From contig JAAEPF010000017.1 of the NCBI GenBank assembly GCA_024222295.1, positions 124,001 through 188,000 on the forward strand: 64,000 nucleotides of DNA. The letters are read 5' to 3'. Below, piece after piece: positions 42,336 to 51,410 of this stretch. A program made the translations under genes and the position numbers. Each line of letters begins with the position of its first letter. The stretch's first letter is position 1. Source of the stretch: Actinomycetes bacterium (lineage in GTDB: Bacteria > Actinomycetota > Acidimicrobiia > Acidimicrobiales > Microtrichaceae). The notes under the pieces were generated by a model, which saw only the letters and a list, made by a program, of their open reading frames with translations, did not search any database and was not told the DNA's origin.

Positions 42336-43367
42336 TCAGGGTTCGAAGGAGAGCACCCGGCCGGAGCGGTGCTCGCTGACCAGGACCTCGCCGTCGTCGC
42401 GGGCAAGCACGGTGTGCGGTCCATCCAGGCCGTCCAGCACCTGTGTGGAGGCCGCCGGCTCGTCGCCCTCCATCCAGTCGGCCAGGTCGACCTCGACCAG
42501 TGAGCCGGTGACGAACAGCGCCACAAGGGCCCGGCTGTCGACCACGGCGACTCCGGTCGGTGTCGCACCAGCAGGGAACGTCGCCACCGGGCCACTCACA
42601 CCGGGGCACCGCTGGGGAGGCGGGCATCCGGGCCACCCGCCGTCGGGAGCCGGGTCGCGGTCCGGTTCGCCGCCCTCGGCCGGGCTGAACAGTTGCAGTT
42701 CATCGGGCGGAGGGTCGGCGATGTTGTCGCCGATCTCGGTGACCAGGAGGGACCCGTCGGGCAGGGTCGCGTGTGCGTAGGCGTTCTTGAGACCTGTGGC
42801 GAACGGCTCCGACTCGCCGGTCGCCGGGTCGAATGACCACAACGTCCCACTGCCATCGACCACCTCGCCCCCGCGGACCGAACCCGAGGTCTCGTAGAGG
42901 ATCCGGCCGTCGGGGAGGGCGGTGAGGGTTCCCTCGCTTCGCCCGTTGAAGGGAAGGTCTTGCAGCAGCACCTCCTTCGGGCCTGCGTCGCCGGTGCCGT
43001 CCCAGTCCGCGCTCGCCAGACTGCGGCGTTCCATCACCCACAGCCGGTCGTCGAGCCACAGCACGCCCGTTGGTGTGTCGAGTCCGTCCAGCAACACCCG
43101 TTGTTCACCCGACTCGAGGTCGACCTCCAGCACCTGGCCGTTCGGCTCGCCCTCCGGCCCGTTCAGCTGGGCGACGAGCAGTCGGCCGTCCGGGCCCTCT
43201 GCGATCTGGGTCGGGCCCGCAAGCCCGTCCACCACGACCGTCGCGCCGACCGGGCCATCGGGGTCGGCATCGGGGGAGTCATCCGGGTTTCCGCAAGCCG
43301 ACATGGCAACCACCACAGCGGCGGCGCCCAGCGCAAGTGACCTGCGCAAGCGGCGCGACTTCGACAT
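42336..43367 (-). CDS. Secreted beta-propeller lipoprotein (ScyD/SMP-30-like)
   Basis: 343 residues with a lipoprotein signal ending VVAMSAC (Cys25) and an acidic linker. The mature part has repeating propeller blades such as GLAGPTQIAEGPDGRLLVAQ, TPTGVLWLDDRLWVMERRS and TGLKNAYAHATLPDGSLLVT, the style of ScyD/ScyE, sorbosone dehydrogenase-like and SMP-30 proteins. An insertion GGWPGCPPPQRCPG carries two cysteines that may bond. No catalytic residues can be assigned. ATG 43367; divergent from selO with 75 bases between. Confidence 0.75.
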   Translation of the reverse strand: MSKSRRLRRSLALGAAAVVVAMSACGNPDDSPDADPDGPVGATVVVDGLAGPTQIAEGPDGRLLVAQLNGPEGEPNGQVLEVDLESGEQRVLLDGLDTPTGVLWLDDRLWVMERRSLASADWDGTGDAGPKEVLLQDLPFNGRSEGTLTALPDGRILYETSGSVRGGEVVDGSGTLWSFDPATGESEPFATGLKNAYAHATLPDGSLLVTEIGDNIADPPPDELQLFSPAEGGEPDRDPAPDGGWPGCPPPQRCPGVSGPVATFPAGATPTGVAVVDSRALVALFVTGSLVEVDLADWMEGDEPAASTQVLDGLDGPHTVLARDDGEVLVSEHRSGRVLSFEP

Positions 43368-43429
43368 GGGCCCATCATTGCAGTGCCGCAGTGGGCACCT
43401 GCCGCGGCTTGCCCCTGGGGTCGCGGCCC

Positions 43430-43435
43430 TAAGGT
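43430..43435 (+). promoter_or_regulatory. -10 hexamer TAAGGT, leaderless start of selO
   Basis: TAAGGT, seven bases, then ATG at 43443; no ribosome binding site. TTGCCC at about 43409 could be the -35 box, with a short spacer. Confidence 0.5.
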
Positions 43436-43442
43436 CGACCCC

Positions 43443-44954
43443 ATGGCACTTGTACGGCCCGGCGAAGGCGATGCCCCCGAGCATCCGGTGGCGCCCTGGG
43501 ACGACCTGCAGATGACCTATGCGGAGGATCTGCCGGAGCTCGTGCTCTGGTGGCAGGGCGACGAAGTTCCCAGGCCCGAGCTTGCCGTGCTCAACGAGGA
43601 CCTTGCCGCCGAGCTCGACATGTCCGTCGAAGCCCTGCGCTCAGACGATGGGGTCGGAATCCTGTCGGGTTCCAGGGCCATCGAGGGAACCGGGAGCGCA
43701 GCCCTCGCCTACGCAGGTCACCAGTTCGGCCAGTACTCACCCAGGCTGGGCGACGGACGCGCGCTCCTGCTCGGAGAGCTCGTCGGTCCCGACGGCCGAC
43801 GGCTCGACCTGCACCTGAAGGGATCCGGTCGCACACCGTTCGCCAGGGGAGGGGACGGCAAGGCGACCATCGGCCCGATGCTGCGTGAATACGTGATCGC
43901 AGAGGCGATGCACGCCCTCGGCGTGCCCACCACCCGGAGCCTCTCGGTGTGCACCACCGGCGAATCGATCCCACGCGACCGCGTCGAGCCAGGGGCTGTG
44001 CTCGCCCGCACCGCGGCCAGCCACATACGGGTCGGCACCTTCGAGTACGCCGTGCGTGTCGGCGGCGACGAACTGGTGCGCAGGCTCGCCGACTACTCGA
44101 TCGTGCGGCACCATCCCCTCGCCGCACAGGAACAGGAGCCGTACCGCGCCTTCCTTGCGGCGGTGGTCGAGGCTCAGGCCGCGCTGATCTCACGGTGGAT
44201 GCTCATCGGGTTCGTGCACGGCGTCATGAACACCGACAACATGACGATCTCCGGTGAGAGCATCGACTACGGCCCGTGTGCGTTCGTGGACCGGTACGAC
44301 CCCGACACCGTGTTCAGCTCCATCGACCACGGTGGCCGCTACCGCTTCGGCAACCAACCATCGGTCGCGCTGTGGAATCTGAGCCGGCTGGCGGAGACCC
44401 TGCTCGGCCTGCTCTCCGATGATGAGGAGGAGGCCGTCGAGGTTGCCACCGCGGAGCTGCGGCGGTTCCCGGAGTTGTACGAGTTGCAGTGGCGGACGGG
44501 CCTGGCCGCCAAGATCGGCTTCGGGTCGGCACCCGTTGACGGGCCCCTTCTGGAGGACCTGCTCGAGGTCATGAAGGCAGATGGCCTCGACTGGACCTCG
44601 ACGTTCAGGCTGCTGGCCGACGAGCTGCGCCAGGCCGACGAGCAGCTGGTGTCGGTCAGCACCGGCGAGCCGATACTCGACTGGAAGGCCCGGTGGATCG
44701 AGGCGTTGGAGGCCGAGGGTCGACCGCTGCGTGAGGCGGCTGACGCGATGGATGCGGTGAACCCGCTGTACATCCCGCGCAACCACCTGGTCCACGAGGC
44801 GCTCGAGGCGGCAAACGAGGATGACCTGGCACCGTTCGGCGAACTGGTCGAGCGGGTGACCCACCCGTTCACGCCGGTGCCTGGCGCGGATCGCCATGCA
44901 GCCCCGGCACCCGAGGAGTTTGCGTCGGTGTTCCGCACCTTCTGCGGGACTTAG
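43443..44954 (+). CDS. selO: Protein adenylyltransferase SelO/YdiU (UPF0061)
   Basis: 503 residues of the SelO pseudokinase family, which transfers AMP from ATP to Ser/Thr/Tyr of target proteins and takes part in the redox stress response. Present are YAGHQFGQYSPRLGDGRA, the lysine motif LHLKGSGRTPFARGGDGK, RVGTFEYAV, the metal/catalytic motif GFVHGVMNTDNM and DYGPCAFVD. The C-terminus ends in FRTFCGT; the cysteine there is the usual non-selenocysteine form. Leaderless start; no partner gene. Confidence 0.93.
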   Translation: MALVRPGEGDAPEHPVAPWDDLQMTYAEDLPELVLWWQGDEVPRPELAVLNEDLAAELDMSVEALRSDDGVGILSGSRAIEGTGSAALAYAGHQFGQYSPRLGDGRALLLGELVGPDGRRLDLHLKGSGRTPFARGGDGKATIGPMLREYVIAEAMHALGVPTTRSLSVCTTGESIPRDRVEPGAVLARTAASHIRVGTFEYAVRVGGDELVRRLADYSIVRHHPLAAQEQEPYRAFLAAVVEAQAALISRWMLIGFVHGVMNTDNMTISGESIDYGPCAFVDRYDPDTVFSSIDHGGRYRFGNQPSVALWNLSRLAETLLGLLSDDEEEAVEVATAELRRFPELYELQWRTGLAAKIGFGSAPVDGPLLEDLLEVMKADGLDWTSTFRLLADELRQADEQLVSVSTGEPILDWKARWIEALEAEGRPLREAADAMDAVNPLYIPRNHLVHEALEAANEDDLAPFGELVERVTHPFTPVPGADRHAAPAPEEFASVFRTFCGT

Positions 44955-45016
44955 TCCGCCGAAGGAGCGCCCGTTGCCCGACAAGGGGGCGAGCCACGTT
45001 GTGCCTCAAGTCTCGC

Positions 45017-45022
45017 TACGGT
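45017..45022 (+). promoter_or_regulatory. -10 hexamer TACGGT before the LLM oxidoreductase gene
   Basis: TACGGT, seven bases, then ATG at 45030. Excludes the GTG at 45021, which would overlap the hexamer. Confidence 0.5.
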
Positions 45023-45029
45023 GCCGCGC

Positions 45030-45794
45030 ATGGCACTTCGAGTCGGCGTACAGCTGCACCCACAGGCGACAACTGTCGAGGACCTGCGATCCGCGTGGAG
45101 CGCGGCGGACGAGATGGGCGCCGACTCCATCTGGTTGTGGGACCACTTCTACCCGCTCTACGGCGATCCCGAGGCCGAGCATTTCGAGGCCTGGACGCTG
45201 ATGGCGGCCATGGCAGTGGATACGACCAATGCCCGCCTGGGGACTCTCGTGACCGGGAACAGCTACCGGAATCCGGAGCTGCTCGTCGACATGGCCCGCA
45301 CCGCTGACCACATCTCGGGCGGCCGGCTCTACTTGGGTGTTGGCTCGGGCTGGTTCGAGCGGGACTACGAGGAGTACGGGTATGACTTCGGCACCGCCAT
45401 CGGGCGCCTACGCCAGCTGGGGGACGACCTGCCCCGCATGAGGAACCGGCTGGCCAAGCTGAACCCGCCGCCCATGGGCGAGCTCCCCCTGCTGATCGGC
45501 GGGTCGGGGGAGAAGGTCACCCTGCGCCTGGTCGCCGAGTACGCGAACGCCTGGAACACCTTCGGTCCACCGGATCACTTCGCGGCGAAGAACGCGATCC
45601 TCGATGAGTGGTGCTCGCGGACCGGCCGGGACCCGGCCGAGATCGAGCGAACGGTGGCGGTGAATGCCGACGACGTGGACGACGTGGGTCGTTACGTTGA
45701 GGCGGGGGCCGGCCACGTCATCGTGATGATCGGCCCGAAGTTCGACCTGGACCCGCTCGCCACGCTGATCGGTCAACGCAGCGAGTTCGCCTAG
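45030..45794 (+). CDS. LLM-class (probably F420-dependent) oxidoreductase
   Basis: 254 residues of the luciferase-like TIM barrel. Typical sequences are GADSIWLWDHFYPLYGD near residue 30, LGTLVTGNSYRNPELLVDMA, the signature HISGGRLYLGVGSGWFERDY and LPLLIGGSGEKVTLRLVAEYA. At this length and in an actinobacterium it most likely uses coenzyme F420 rather than FMN. Substrate unknown. It stands alone between selO and a convergent PNPOx-like gene. Confidence 0.88.
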   Translation: MALRVGVQLHPQATTVEDLRSAWSAADEMGADSIWLWDHFYPLYGDPEAEHFEAWTLMAAMAVDTTNARLGTLVTGNSYRNPELLVDMARTADHISGGRLYLGVGSGWFERDYEEYGYDFGTAIGRLRQLGDDLPRMRNRLAKLNPPPMGELPLLIGGSGEKVTLRLVAEYANAWNTFGPPDHFAAKNAILDEWCSRTGRDPAEIERTVAVNADDVDDVGRYVEAGAGHVIVMIGPKFDLDPLATLIGQRSEFA

Positions 45795-45812
45795 TCATCG
45801 CACCCGACGGTG

Positions 45813-46265
45813 CTACATGCGCTGGGTGTAGTCCCAGCTCGAGACCCTGAGGTCGGTGATGCCGATGGCCACCTCGTTGTCGAGCCTGGACTGCAGCCAG
45901 TCGGCGAGTGAAGAGTTGTCCTCGCCGAGGTAGCGGTCGATCAGGTGGTTGAGCAGATCGGCTGCCTTCTCCGGGTGGAACTCGGCCACACCGTGCCCTC
46001 GCACCCCGCAGTATGGAGGTGAGTCGGCGGCGACCTCGAACCCGCAGGCGTTGTCGTTGCGCAGTCGTCGGGCCAGCAGCGAGTCGGCCTGGGTGGCACA
46101 CCAGATCGTGGAGCCGTCGAAGCTGAACCACACGGACTGAACCAGCGGGTGCTCCCGCCCCCGCGTCGCAAGGCGGATCGGTATGGCCGCATTGCTGAGG
46201 AACTGCGACACCTCGTCGGCGTCCCACGGACCGGAGATCAACTCGGGTGCCGGTTCGTAGGCCAT
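45813..46265 (-). CDS. Pyridoxamine-5'-phosphate-oxidase-like split-barrel protein
   Basis: 150 residues of the FMN/F420-binding split-barrel superfamily: IPIRLATRGREHPLVQSVWF at the start and FDGSTIWCATQADSLLARRL after it match the cofactor-binding strands, with VRGHGVAEFHPEK in the middle. It is too short and lacks substrate residues for a true PdxH; such proteins in actinobacteria are often F420-linked reductases or heme-handling proteins. ATG 46265 lies five bases before the stop of the upstream gene, so they form a pair. Confidence 0.75.
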   Translation of the reverse strand: MAYEPAPELISGPWDADEVSQFLSNAAIPIRLATRGREHPLVQSVWFSFDGSTIWCATQADSLLARRLRNDNACGFEVAADSPPYCGVRGHGVAEFHPEKAADLLNHLIDRYLGEDNSSLADWLQSRLDNEVAIGITDLRVSSWDYTQRM

Positions 46266-46269
46266 CGCC

Positions 46270-47223
46270 TCATTCTCCCCCTCGACCGGAGGCGGCGCGG
46301 CCATCCTCAGCGGCGAGGACCGGTCGCGCCGAGTCCGGCAGCGGCTGCTTGAACAGGCCGGGAGGTATGGGCTCCCCGCACCGCACAAGGGAGATGTGCC
46401 AGGAGGGCGATGAACCGAGCGCCCAGCGCAGCCCGCCCACGGCGACGCGACCGACGTGCTCGCTCGATGGCGGCACGTGTATCCCAAGGGTGCTGCGGAC
46501 GTTCGGCGACACCGTCGAGGCAGCGGCGTTGAACAGCACCGCGTAGGGCAGCTTCACGGCGATCGGCAGGGGTGGTCGCCGCAGGAAGCGCAGCGCCCTT
46601 GCCTGCGCGTCCGAGTGCTCGATGCCGGGGTGGTCGTCGACCCAGCGCTCGAGGTCCGCTGCGGTCCTCGGCAGGGGGCGGGCTCCGAGCAGGGATCCGA
46701 TGCGAGACTGTTCCTCCACGAACCGGTCGGCGTCCTCGTCCGACAGTGGCTGGGGCCCGAAGTCGCGGTATGCCGACAGGAACGACTCGGTGAGCGCGTT
46801 GTGGACCCACGCTGCCAGGGCCGGGTCACCTGCGCTGTACGTGCGGGAGCGCTCCGAGGTGCCCGTCACGCCGCGGTGTGCACCACGCACCATCGCGACT
46901 GCCTCCTCCACCTCCGGCTGTGACCCGAAGGTGGTCGAGGTGACGTAGTGGGCGGTTCGGGAGAGACGCCCGAGTGGATCCTTGCGGTAGCGCGAGTGCT
47001 GGTCGACCCCGGCGACCACCTCGGGGAGCGCCGTCTGCACCAGCAGAGCGCGGATGCCGCCCACGAATGCGGTCACGTCGCCTATCACCCTCCAGGAGAC
47101 CGACCCGGGACCTATCAGACCCGGGTCGCCCCGGTGCTGGAGGGTCTGTTCGAGGGGTTGCGGCCCGTGGCTGAACAGGTCCGTTGTTGAGCCGATGGCC
47201 CGCTGTCGGATGAAGCTGAGCAT
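46270..47223 (-). CDS. Oxygenase MpaB family (DUF2236) protein
   Basis: 317 residues. The N-terminal GLIGPGSVSWRVIGDVTAFVGGIRALLVQTALPEVVAGVD... pattern, AAWVHNALTESFLSAYRDFG and the histidine-containing RLSRTAHYVTSTTFG are typical of DUF2236, the family of the mycophenolate oxygenase MpaB and latex-clearing protein, which bind heme b through conserved His. The reaction here is unknown. Upstream of, and nearly overlapping, the split-barrel gene at 45813. Confidence 0.82.
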   Translation of the reverse strand: MLSFIRQRAIGSTTDLFSHGPQPLEQTLQHRGDPGLIGPGSVSWRVIGDVTAFVGGIRALLVQTALPEVVAGVDQHSRYRKDPLGRLSRTAHYVTSTTFGSQPEVEEAVAMVRGAHRGVTGTSERSRTYSAGDPALAAWVHNALTESFLSAYRDFGPQPLSDEDADRFVEEQSRIGSLLGARPLPRTAADLERWVDDHPGIEHSDAQARALRFLRRPPLPIAVKLPYAVLFNAAASTVSPNVRSTLGIHVPPSSEHVGRVAVGGLRWALGSSPSWHISLVRCGEPIPPGLFKQPLPDSARPVLAAEDGRAASGRGGE

Positions 47224-47335
47224 GGGGTGCCTGCGACCTTCTGGGCTTCGCCCTTCACCCTGCTTTTCGGCCCCGGCCCGTTCGCCGGATGCGCAGCCGG
47301 CTCAGCGGCGCCGGTCACCGGAGTCCGGAGTCGGC

Positions 47336-47791
47336 TCAGCCGGCCGGTCGCTCGGTGCGTTCGCCTTCGAGCACCCGGATCAATCCCTCGGCAGCCTTGT
47401 CGCCGATCCGCTTGAAGGCGAGCCCGAGGAAGGGCTCGAACGCCCGCCAGGCCCCCTTGAGAGTCAGTTCGGCATCGTAGGTCACGACCGTTCCGGAGGC
47501 GGTCGACTCGATCGTCATCTTGTCGAGCGACACGAGCATCCCGCTCTCCGCGCGGGCCACGACCGTGTCGGGACGGTCGAAGTCCGTGACGTGGTAGCAC
47601 AACGTGATCGTGCGTCCGGCGGTCCGGACCGCCACGTCGAATGCCGTGCCCGGACCTGGGCCGTCGCCCTCGGCCTGCTCCACGCCATGTACCCCCGGGT
47701 CCCACTCCGCGAAGTTCGACAGGTCCGCCATGTAGTCGAAGGCCTCCTGCTGGGACTTCGGGGACAGGACGGAGACGACGTATCGGGCCAT
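47336..47791 (-). CDS. SRPBCC family protein (polyketide cyclase/CoxG-like)
   Basis: 151 residues with the START/Bet v1-like pattern: VLSPKSQQEAFDYMADLSNFAEWDPG at the start, alternating strands, and a long C-terminal helix (AWRAFEPFLGLAFKRIGDKA) closing a hydrophobic pocket. Such proteins bind lipids or other hydrophobic ligands. A TAGAAA six bases before the ATG marks a leaderless start. Ligand unknown. Confidence 0.8.
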   Translation of the reverse strand: MARYVVSVLSPKSQQEAFDYMADLSNFAEWDPGVHGVEQAEGDGPGPGTAFDVAVRTAGRTITLCYHVTDFDRPDTVVARAESGMLVSLDKMTIESTASGTVVTYDAELTLKGAWRAFEPFLGLAFKRIGDKAAEGLIRVLEGERTERPAG

Positions 47792-47797
47792 GGGCCG

Positions 47798-47803
47798 TTT
47801 CTA
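47798..47803 (-). promoter_or_regulatory. -10 hexamer TAGAAA before the SRPBCC gene
   Basis: TAGAAA, six bases, then ATG at 47791 on the minus strand; no Shine-Dalgarno sequence. Confidence 0.4.
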
Positions 47804-47850
47804 GTCCATCGAGTTGCGCGGGTCGTCGAGTTCTGGCTGTCGGGCCCGCG

Positions 47851-49074
47851 TCAGTCGTGCCACTCGAAGCGCATTCCGGCGTGGGCCTCCAAGCGCTCGA
47901 CGAGGCGGTCGCCCAGCGCCGAGGCCGGGGTCCAGAACCCTCCGCCGCGCTCCTCCCGGGGCAGGTCGAGCAGGGCGACGGCCGTCTCGCCGAGCATCCT
48001 CGCCGTTGCCCCGTAGCCGGGGTCTCGGTCGCCGGTCACACGGGTGCGGACCCGCTGACCGGACGCCGTGAGGCCCGAGAAGCGCAGGTCGAAGAACCCG
48101 GCCATCTGTGCCTCGGGGTCGGGACCGTCGCCAGGCTTGGGAAGCACGCGCTTGGCGAGGTTGCGGGTGGGCCCGAATGCCAGGGCGCCCATGCCCGCTC
48201 CGAGTCCGGCCATGAGTCCGGTGGCCTTGGCCGCTCCGAGGGGACCGGTGCCCATGTCCATGGCCTCGTCGTAGAGGAAGTCCGGTCCCCACGGTCGACC
48301 GAGCAGTGCGTGGGTGCGCTGCACCACCCGGGTGTTGACTGCGGCCATCACGAACGGCGCCAACCACTCGCCGGTGTCGGGATCCCGGGTGGGTCGGGTC
48401 GTGTCCGGCTGTCGGGGTCCCGTTCGCAGGTCCGGTGGGTTGAGCGCGTAGGGATCGGCAAGGAGCCGCCGCAGGCCCGGATCCTTGGCCGCCTCCTCCA
48501 CGATGTTGACCATCGAGGCGATGGTGCCGCCACTGGCCCCACCCTTCGCGCCGTGTACGCGCATCGAGATCCGTTCGCACGGCTCGCCCAGGTGCTGCTC
48601 GGCCTGTTGCTGGGTGAACCAGACGCCCAGGTCGGACGGGATGGAGTCGAACCCGCATGAATGCACGACGCGGGCGCCCGAGGCCTCCGCGTCCCCCTGG
48701 TGGGTGTCGATCATGCGCCGGATCCAGTGGGTCTCACCGGTGAGGTCGCAGTAGTCAGTGCCTGCGGCGCTGACTGCGGCGACGAGGGGAGAGCCGTAGA
48801 GGTCGTAGGGGCCCACCGTCGAGATCACGACACGGGCGGAACCCGCCATTTCCGCGAGGGCCCCTTCGTCGGAGGCGTCAGCCACGATCCGCTCGACGTC
48901 TGCCCCCGTCGAGCGCGCCACCTCGTCGAGCTTGGGCGCGGACCGGCCGGCGATCGCCCATCGCAGGGGGCCATCAGCACCGTGCCGCTCCACCAGGTGG
49001 CGACAGGTGATCTGCCCCACGAAGCTCGTGGCCCCGAACACCACCACGTCGAATTGCCTGTCTTCGTCAGTCAC
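47851..49074 (-). CDS. Saccharopine-dehydrogenase-family protein (trans-acting enoyl reductase type)
   Basis: 407 residues. The Rossmann start FDVVVFGATSFVGQITCRHL, then PLRWAIAGRSAPKLDEVARS, VVISTVGPYDLYGSPLVAA and GTDYCDLTGETHWIRRMID match the saccharopine-dehydrogenase-like trans-acting enoyl reductases (Rv2449c/Rv2953 type) that act on lipids or polyketides. GTG at 49074 is chosen because it starts right at the fold and has TAGCGT seven bases upstream; the frame is open further but that part lacks family character. Confidence 0.85.
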   Translation of the reverse strand: MTDEDRQFDVVVFGATSFVGQITCRHLVERHGADGPLRWAIAGRSAPKLDEVARSTGADVERIVADASDEGALAEMAGSARVVISTVGPYDLYGSPLVAAVSAAGTDYCDLTGETHWIRRMIDTHQGDAEASGARVVHSCGFDSIPSDLGVWFTQQQAEQHLGEPCERISMRVHGAKGGASGGTIASMVNIVEEAAKDPGLRRLLADPYALNPPDLRTGPRQPDTTRPTRDPDTGEWLAPFVMAAVNTRVVQRTHALLGRPWGPDFLYDEAMDMGTGPLGAAKATGLMAGLGAGMGALAFGPTRNLAKRVLPKPGDGPDPEAQMAGFFDLRFSGLTASGQRVRTRVTGDRDPGYGATARMLGETAVALLDLPREERGGGFWTPASALGDRLVERLEAHAGMRFEWHD

Positions 49075-49081
49075 GGCCGGC

Positions 49082-49087
49082 ACGCTA
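49082..49087 (-). promoter_or_regulatory. -10 hexamer TAGCGT before the saccharopine-dehydrogenase-like gene
   Basis: TAGCGT, seven bases, then GTG at 49074 on the minus strand; decides the start against longer forms. Confidence 0.5.
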
Positions 49088-49243
49088 TCGGGTCGTCGTC
49101 GAGGATTCGCCGTGCGATGTTCCGGCGCAGTCGCCGCTCTCCAGTCGTACCGGCCCGGCGGTTCGGGTCGGCCGCACAGCCCGAAGAAGCTGTGGCAGGC
49201 TGATTCCATCCCCGCGACGCGTCGGGGCAGAACGGGGGTCGTC

Positions 49244-49588
49244 GTGGCAGATCATGGGACAGTCGAGCAGACCGAAGTCTGCGGGGAAGAGGAAGCGCTC
49301 GCGGCGGTGGCCGAGATGGGACTGCACGGGATCGCCATGGACATGGTCGGAGCGCAGGAGGACTTCCACTTCCACGAGTTCGACGCGGTCCTGTTCGTGC
49401 TGAGCGGCAAGGCCGCCGCCGAGTACCCCGATGGGGAGGTACTCGAGGCGGTGCCCGGCACGGTGGCGAAGGTTTCCGCGGGCACAGTTCACCGCGATGT
49501 GCCCGGCTCGGAGTACCGGGGGGTGTTCGGGTTCAGCATCGACCCTGCGGAGATGACGCAGCCGATCAACAAGCCTGTCCCCGCGTAA
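49244..49588 (+). CDS. Small cupin-domain protein
   Basis: 114 residues, a single cupin barrel: DFHFHEFDAVLFVLSGKAAA gives the first metal-binding motif (His, His, Glu) and PGTVAKVSAGTVHRDVPGSE the second, with His. Likely binds one divalent metal; function unknown. GTG 49244 follows a GGGGG; the preceding frame overlaps the divergent gene and lacks cupin character. Confidence 0.75.
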   Translation: MADHGTVEQTEVCGEEEALAAVAEMGLHGIAMDMVGAQEDFHFHEFDAVLFVLSGKAAAEYPDGEVLEAVPGTVAKVSAGTVHRDVPGSEYRGVFGFSIDPAEMTQPINKPVPA

Positions 49589-49634
49589 CCAAAATCGAGC
49601 GTTGCCCCAGCCGGCGATGTGGTGAGATGTAGGC

Positions 49635-49904
49635 ATGATCGGCGCAATCATCCTGGGTCTGCTCGCTGGAGGCCTGGCCCGACTCATCGTGCCGGGCGAC
49701 AACAATGTCGAGGGCTGCCTGCCCACCCTGCTTCTCGGGCTGGCCGGGGCGCTCGTGGGATGGTTCTTCTTCACGAAGCTGATCGGCATCGGCGACAGCG
49801 ACGTGTTCGACCTAGGCGGAATCATCGGGGCGGTGATCGGCGCGGCGGTCCTGCTGGCCGCGTGGGGTGCGATCACCGCAAGAGCAGGCGGTCCGAAAGG
49901 CTGA
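49635..49904 (+). CDS. GlsB/YeaQ/YmgE family stress-response membrane protein
   Basis: 89 residues with three membrane segments: IGAIILGLLAGGLARLIVPG, LLGLAGALVGWFFFTKLIGI and GGIIGAVIGAAVLLAAWGAI. The Gly-rich pattern and the first-loop motif GGLARLIVPGDNN are the family signature (transglycosylase-associated protein). Often induced by envelope or general stress. ATG start; GAGATG six bases upstream is a poor -10 candidate. Confidence 0.88.
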   Translation: MIGAIILGLLAGGLARLIVPGDNNVEGCLPTLLLGLAGALVGWFFFTKLIGIGDSDVFDLGGIIGAVIGAAVLLAAWGAITARAGGPKG

Positions 49905-50051
49905 TCCGCCATCAACGTGGGCTTCGGTGTGCCCTGGGTCGCCGCTCCCTACCTGGGGGTGTGTCGCGTGGCGCTGCGCCGCACGCACGAGATCGTGGAT
50001 GGCCTGGCGGGCTGACCGCACGCCGGAACTGGACGCGTCCAGCTGCTCGGC

Positions 50052-50576
50052 TCAGTCCTTCAGCGCGAGGAGTACCTCGTTGTGCCGGAGGAACCAGGGC
50101 TTCCAGGGCGGGTCGTAGCGCGCCCAGATCGGCTCGCCCTCGGTGTCCAGCCCCTCGCGGTCGAGCGTTCTGCGGAGTTCGCGCAGGTTCCGGTCGTGCA
50201 GCCCCTTGGACCAGCTGCCCCGGTAAGGGAGCGCGGCCAGCCGCTGCGCCCCGACCTCCTCGAGGGTCACGCGGTCATCGTTCGGCGTGGGCAGCGACTC
50301 GGAGGTGAAGTCGTGCGGCATCATGAAACGCACGGTGAAGCTCTCCTCATCCGGAACCTGGATGACCGGAGTGGTCATGGCGATCTTTGTGCTGCTGCCG
50401 TCGCCCGAGTCGTTGGCCCCGAAGATGTAGCGGGCGAGTATGCCGAAGCCGGCGTTGCCGGCACCCTGCAGCGATCCGCTCACCCTGGTGGAAGCCACCA
50501 GGTATGGCTCGTACTTTCGAACCTCCACGCTGCCGATGGTTCGCTCGAGTTGGTAGTCGGGGCTGTCCAGGGCCAT
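50052..50576 (-). CDS. SOUL heme-binding family protein
   Basis: 174 residues. The SOUL/HEBP core is evident: YQLERTIGSVEVRKYEPYLV at the start, STKIAMTTPVIQV in the middle, FTVRFMMPHDF, and ALPYRGSWSKGLHDRNLREL followed by a C-terminal YDPPWKPWFLRHNEV. Members bind heme or tetrapyrroles loosely; the function in bacteria is unsettled. ATG 50576 fits the fold; no signal peptide. Divergent from a DUF2071 gene, 57 bases between the starts. Confidence 0.88.
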   Translation of the reverse strand: MALDSPDYQLERTIGSVEVRKYEPYLVASTRVSGSLQGAGNAGFGILARYIFGANDSGDGSSTKIAMTTPVIQVPDEESFTVRFMMPHDFTSESLPTPNDDRVTLEEVGAQRLAALPYRGSWSKGLHDRNLRELRRTLDREGLDTEGEPIWARYDPPWKPWFLRHNEVLLALKD

Positions 50577-50633
50577 GGGCAGAGTGTCGCGCGGAGTTGG
50601 AACACGCAGACACCGCGCGTCGTTGTCGTAGAC

Positions 50634-51410
50634 ATGAGCGCACTGATGGAACACCGGAGCACACCCATCTCGCGTTCAGCGCCGGAGAGCGTGCAGCGGC
50701 CGGTGATGGTGCAGTACTGGACCGACGTGGTCTTCATCCACTGGCCACTTCCCCCCGAAGAGGTCCAGGCGCTGCTGCCGGACGGGGTTGAGGTCGACAC
50801 GTTCGACGGCAACGCGTGGGTCGGCCTGGTTCCATTCAGAATGGAGGGCCTTGGGCTGCCCGGCCTGGCGCCGCTACCGATGGTGGGGAGCTTTCCGGAG
50901 GTGAATGTGCGGACCTACGTGCGCAGCGGCCCCCGGAGGGGCGTCTGGTTCTTCTCACTCGACGTCGACCGGCTGCTGCCAGCGCTCGTGGCACGCGCCG
51001 CCTATGCCCTTCCTTACTGCAAGGGCGACACATCTCACCACAGGATGGCGGAAACCGTCTCCAGCTCGGTGCGCCGCACTTGGCCCGGTGGCCGAGGCGG
51101 TCCTGCCGCAATGGCGGAGCTCGTCGTTCACACGGGTGACCCGATTGACGTCGGCCCGGGCCTGGAGAGCTTCCTGACTTCCCGTTGGGGTTTGGTGTCA
51201 GCGAGTCGTGGCGGGCGGCTCCGCTGGGCGCCGGTGGAGCATCCGAAGTGGCCGCTGTTCTCCGGCGAGCTGGCGCAGCTCGACGAAACCCTGCTCGCGG
51301 CGGCCGGTCTGGACCGCCCGGCACAGGCGCCGCACGTCATGTGGTCACCGGGTGTTCCGGTGAGGGTCGGCCGCCCGGTGTCGCTCAGTCGAGTTGCGCA
51401 ACGCCGCTGA
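50634..51410 (+). CDS. DUF2071 (YqjF-like) protein
   Basis: 258 residues. Diagnostic sequences are VVFIHWPLPPEEVQALLPDG, AWVGLVPFRMEGLGLPGLA and FPEVNVRTYV, followed by RGVWFFSLDVDRLLPALVAR and LPYCKGDTSH, all characteristic of DUF2071. The fold is an acetoacetate-decarboxylase-like beta cone; no reaction is known. ATG 50634 is taken, ATG 50646 is possible. The last 26 bases overlap the convergent renalase-like gene. Confidence 0.88.
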   Translation: MSALMEHRSTPISRSAPESVQRPVMVQYWTDVVFIHWPLPPEEVQALLPDGVEVDTFDGNAWVGLVPFRMEGLGLPGLAPLPMVGSFPEVNVRTYVRSGPRRGVWFFSLDVDRLLPALVARAAYALPYCKGDTSHHRMAETVSSSVRRTWPGGRGGPAAMAELVVHTGDPIDVGPGLESFLTSRWGLVSASRGGRLRWAPVEHPKWPLFSGELAQLDETLLAAAGLDRPAQAPHVMWSPGVPVRVGRPVSLSRVAQRR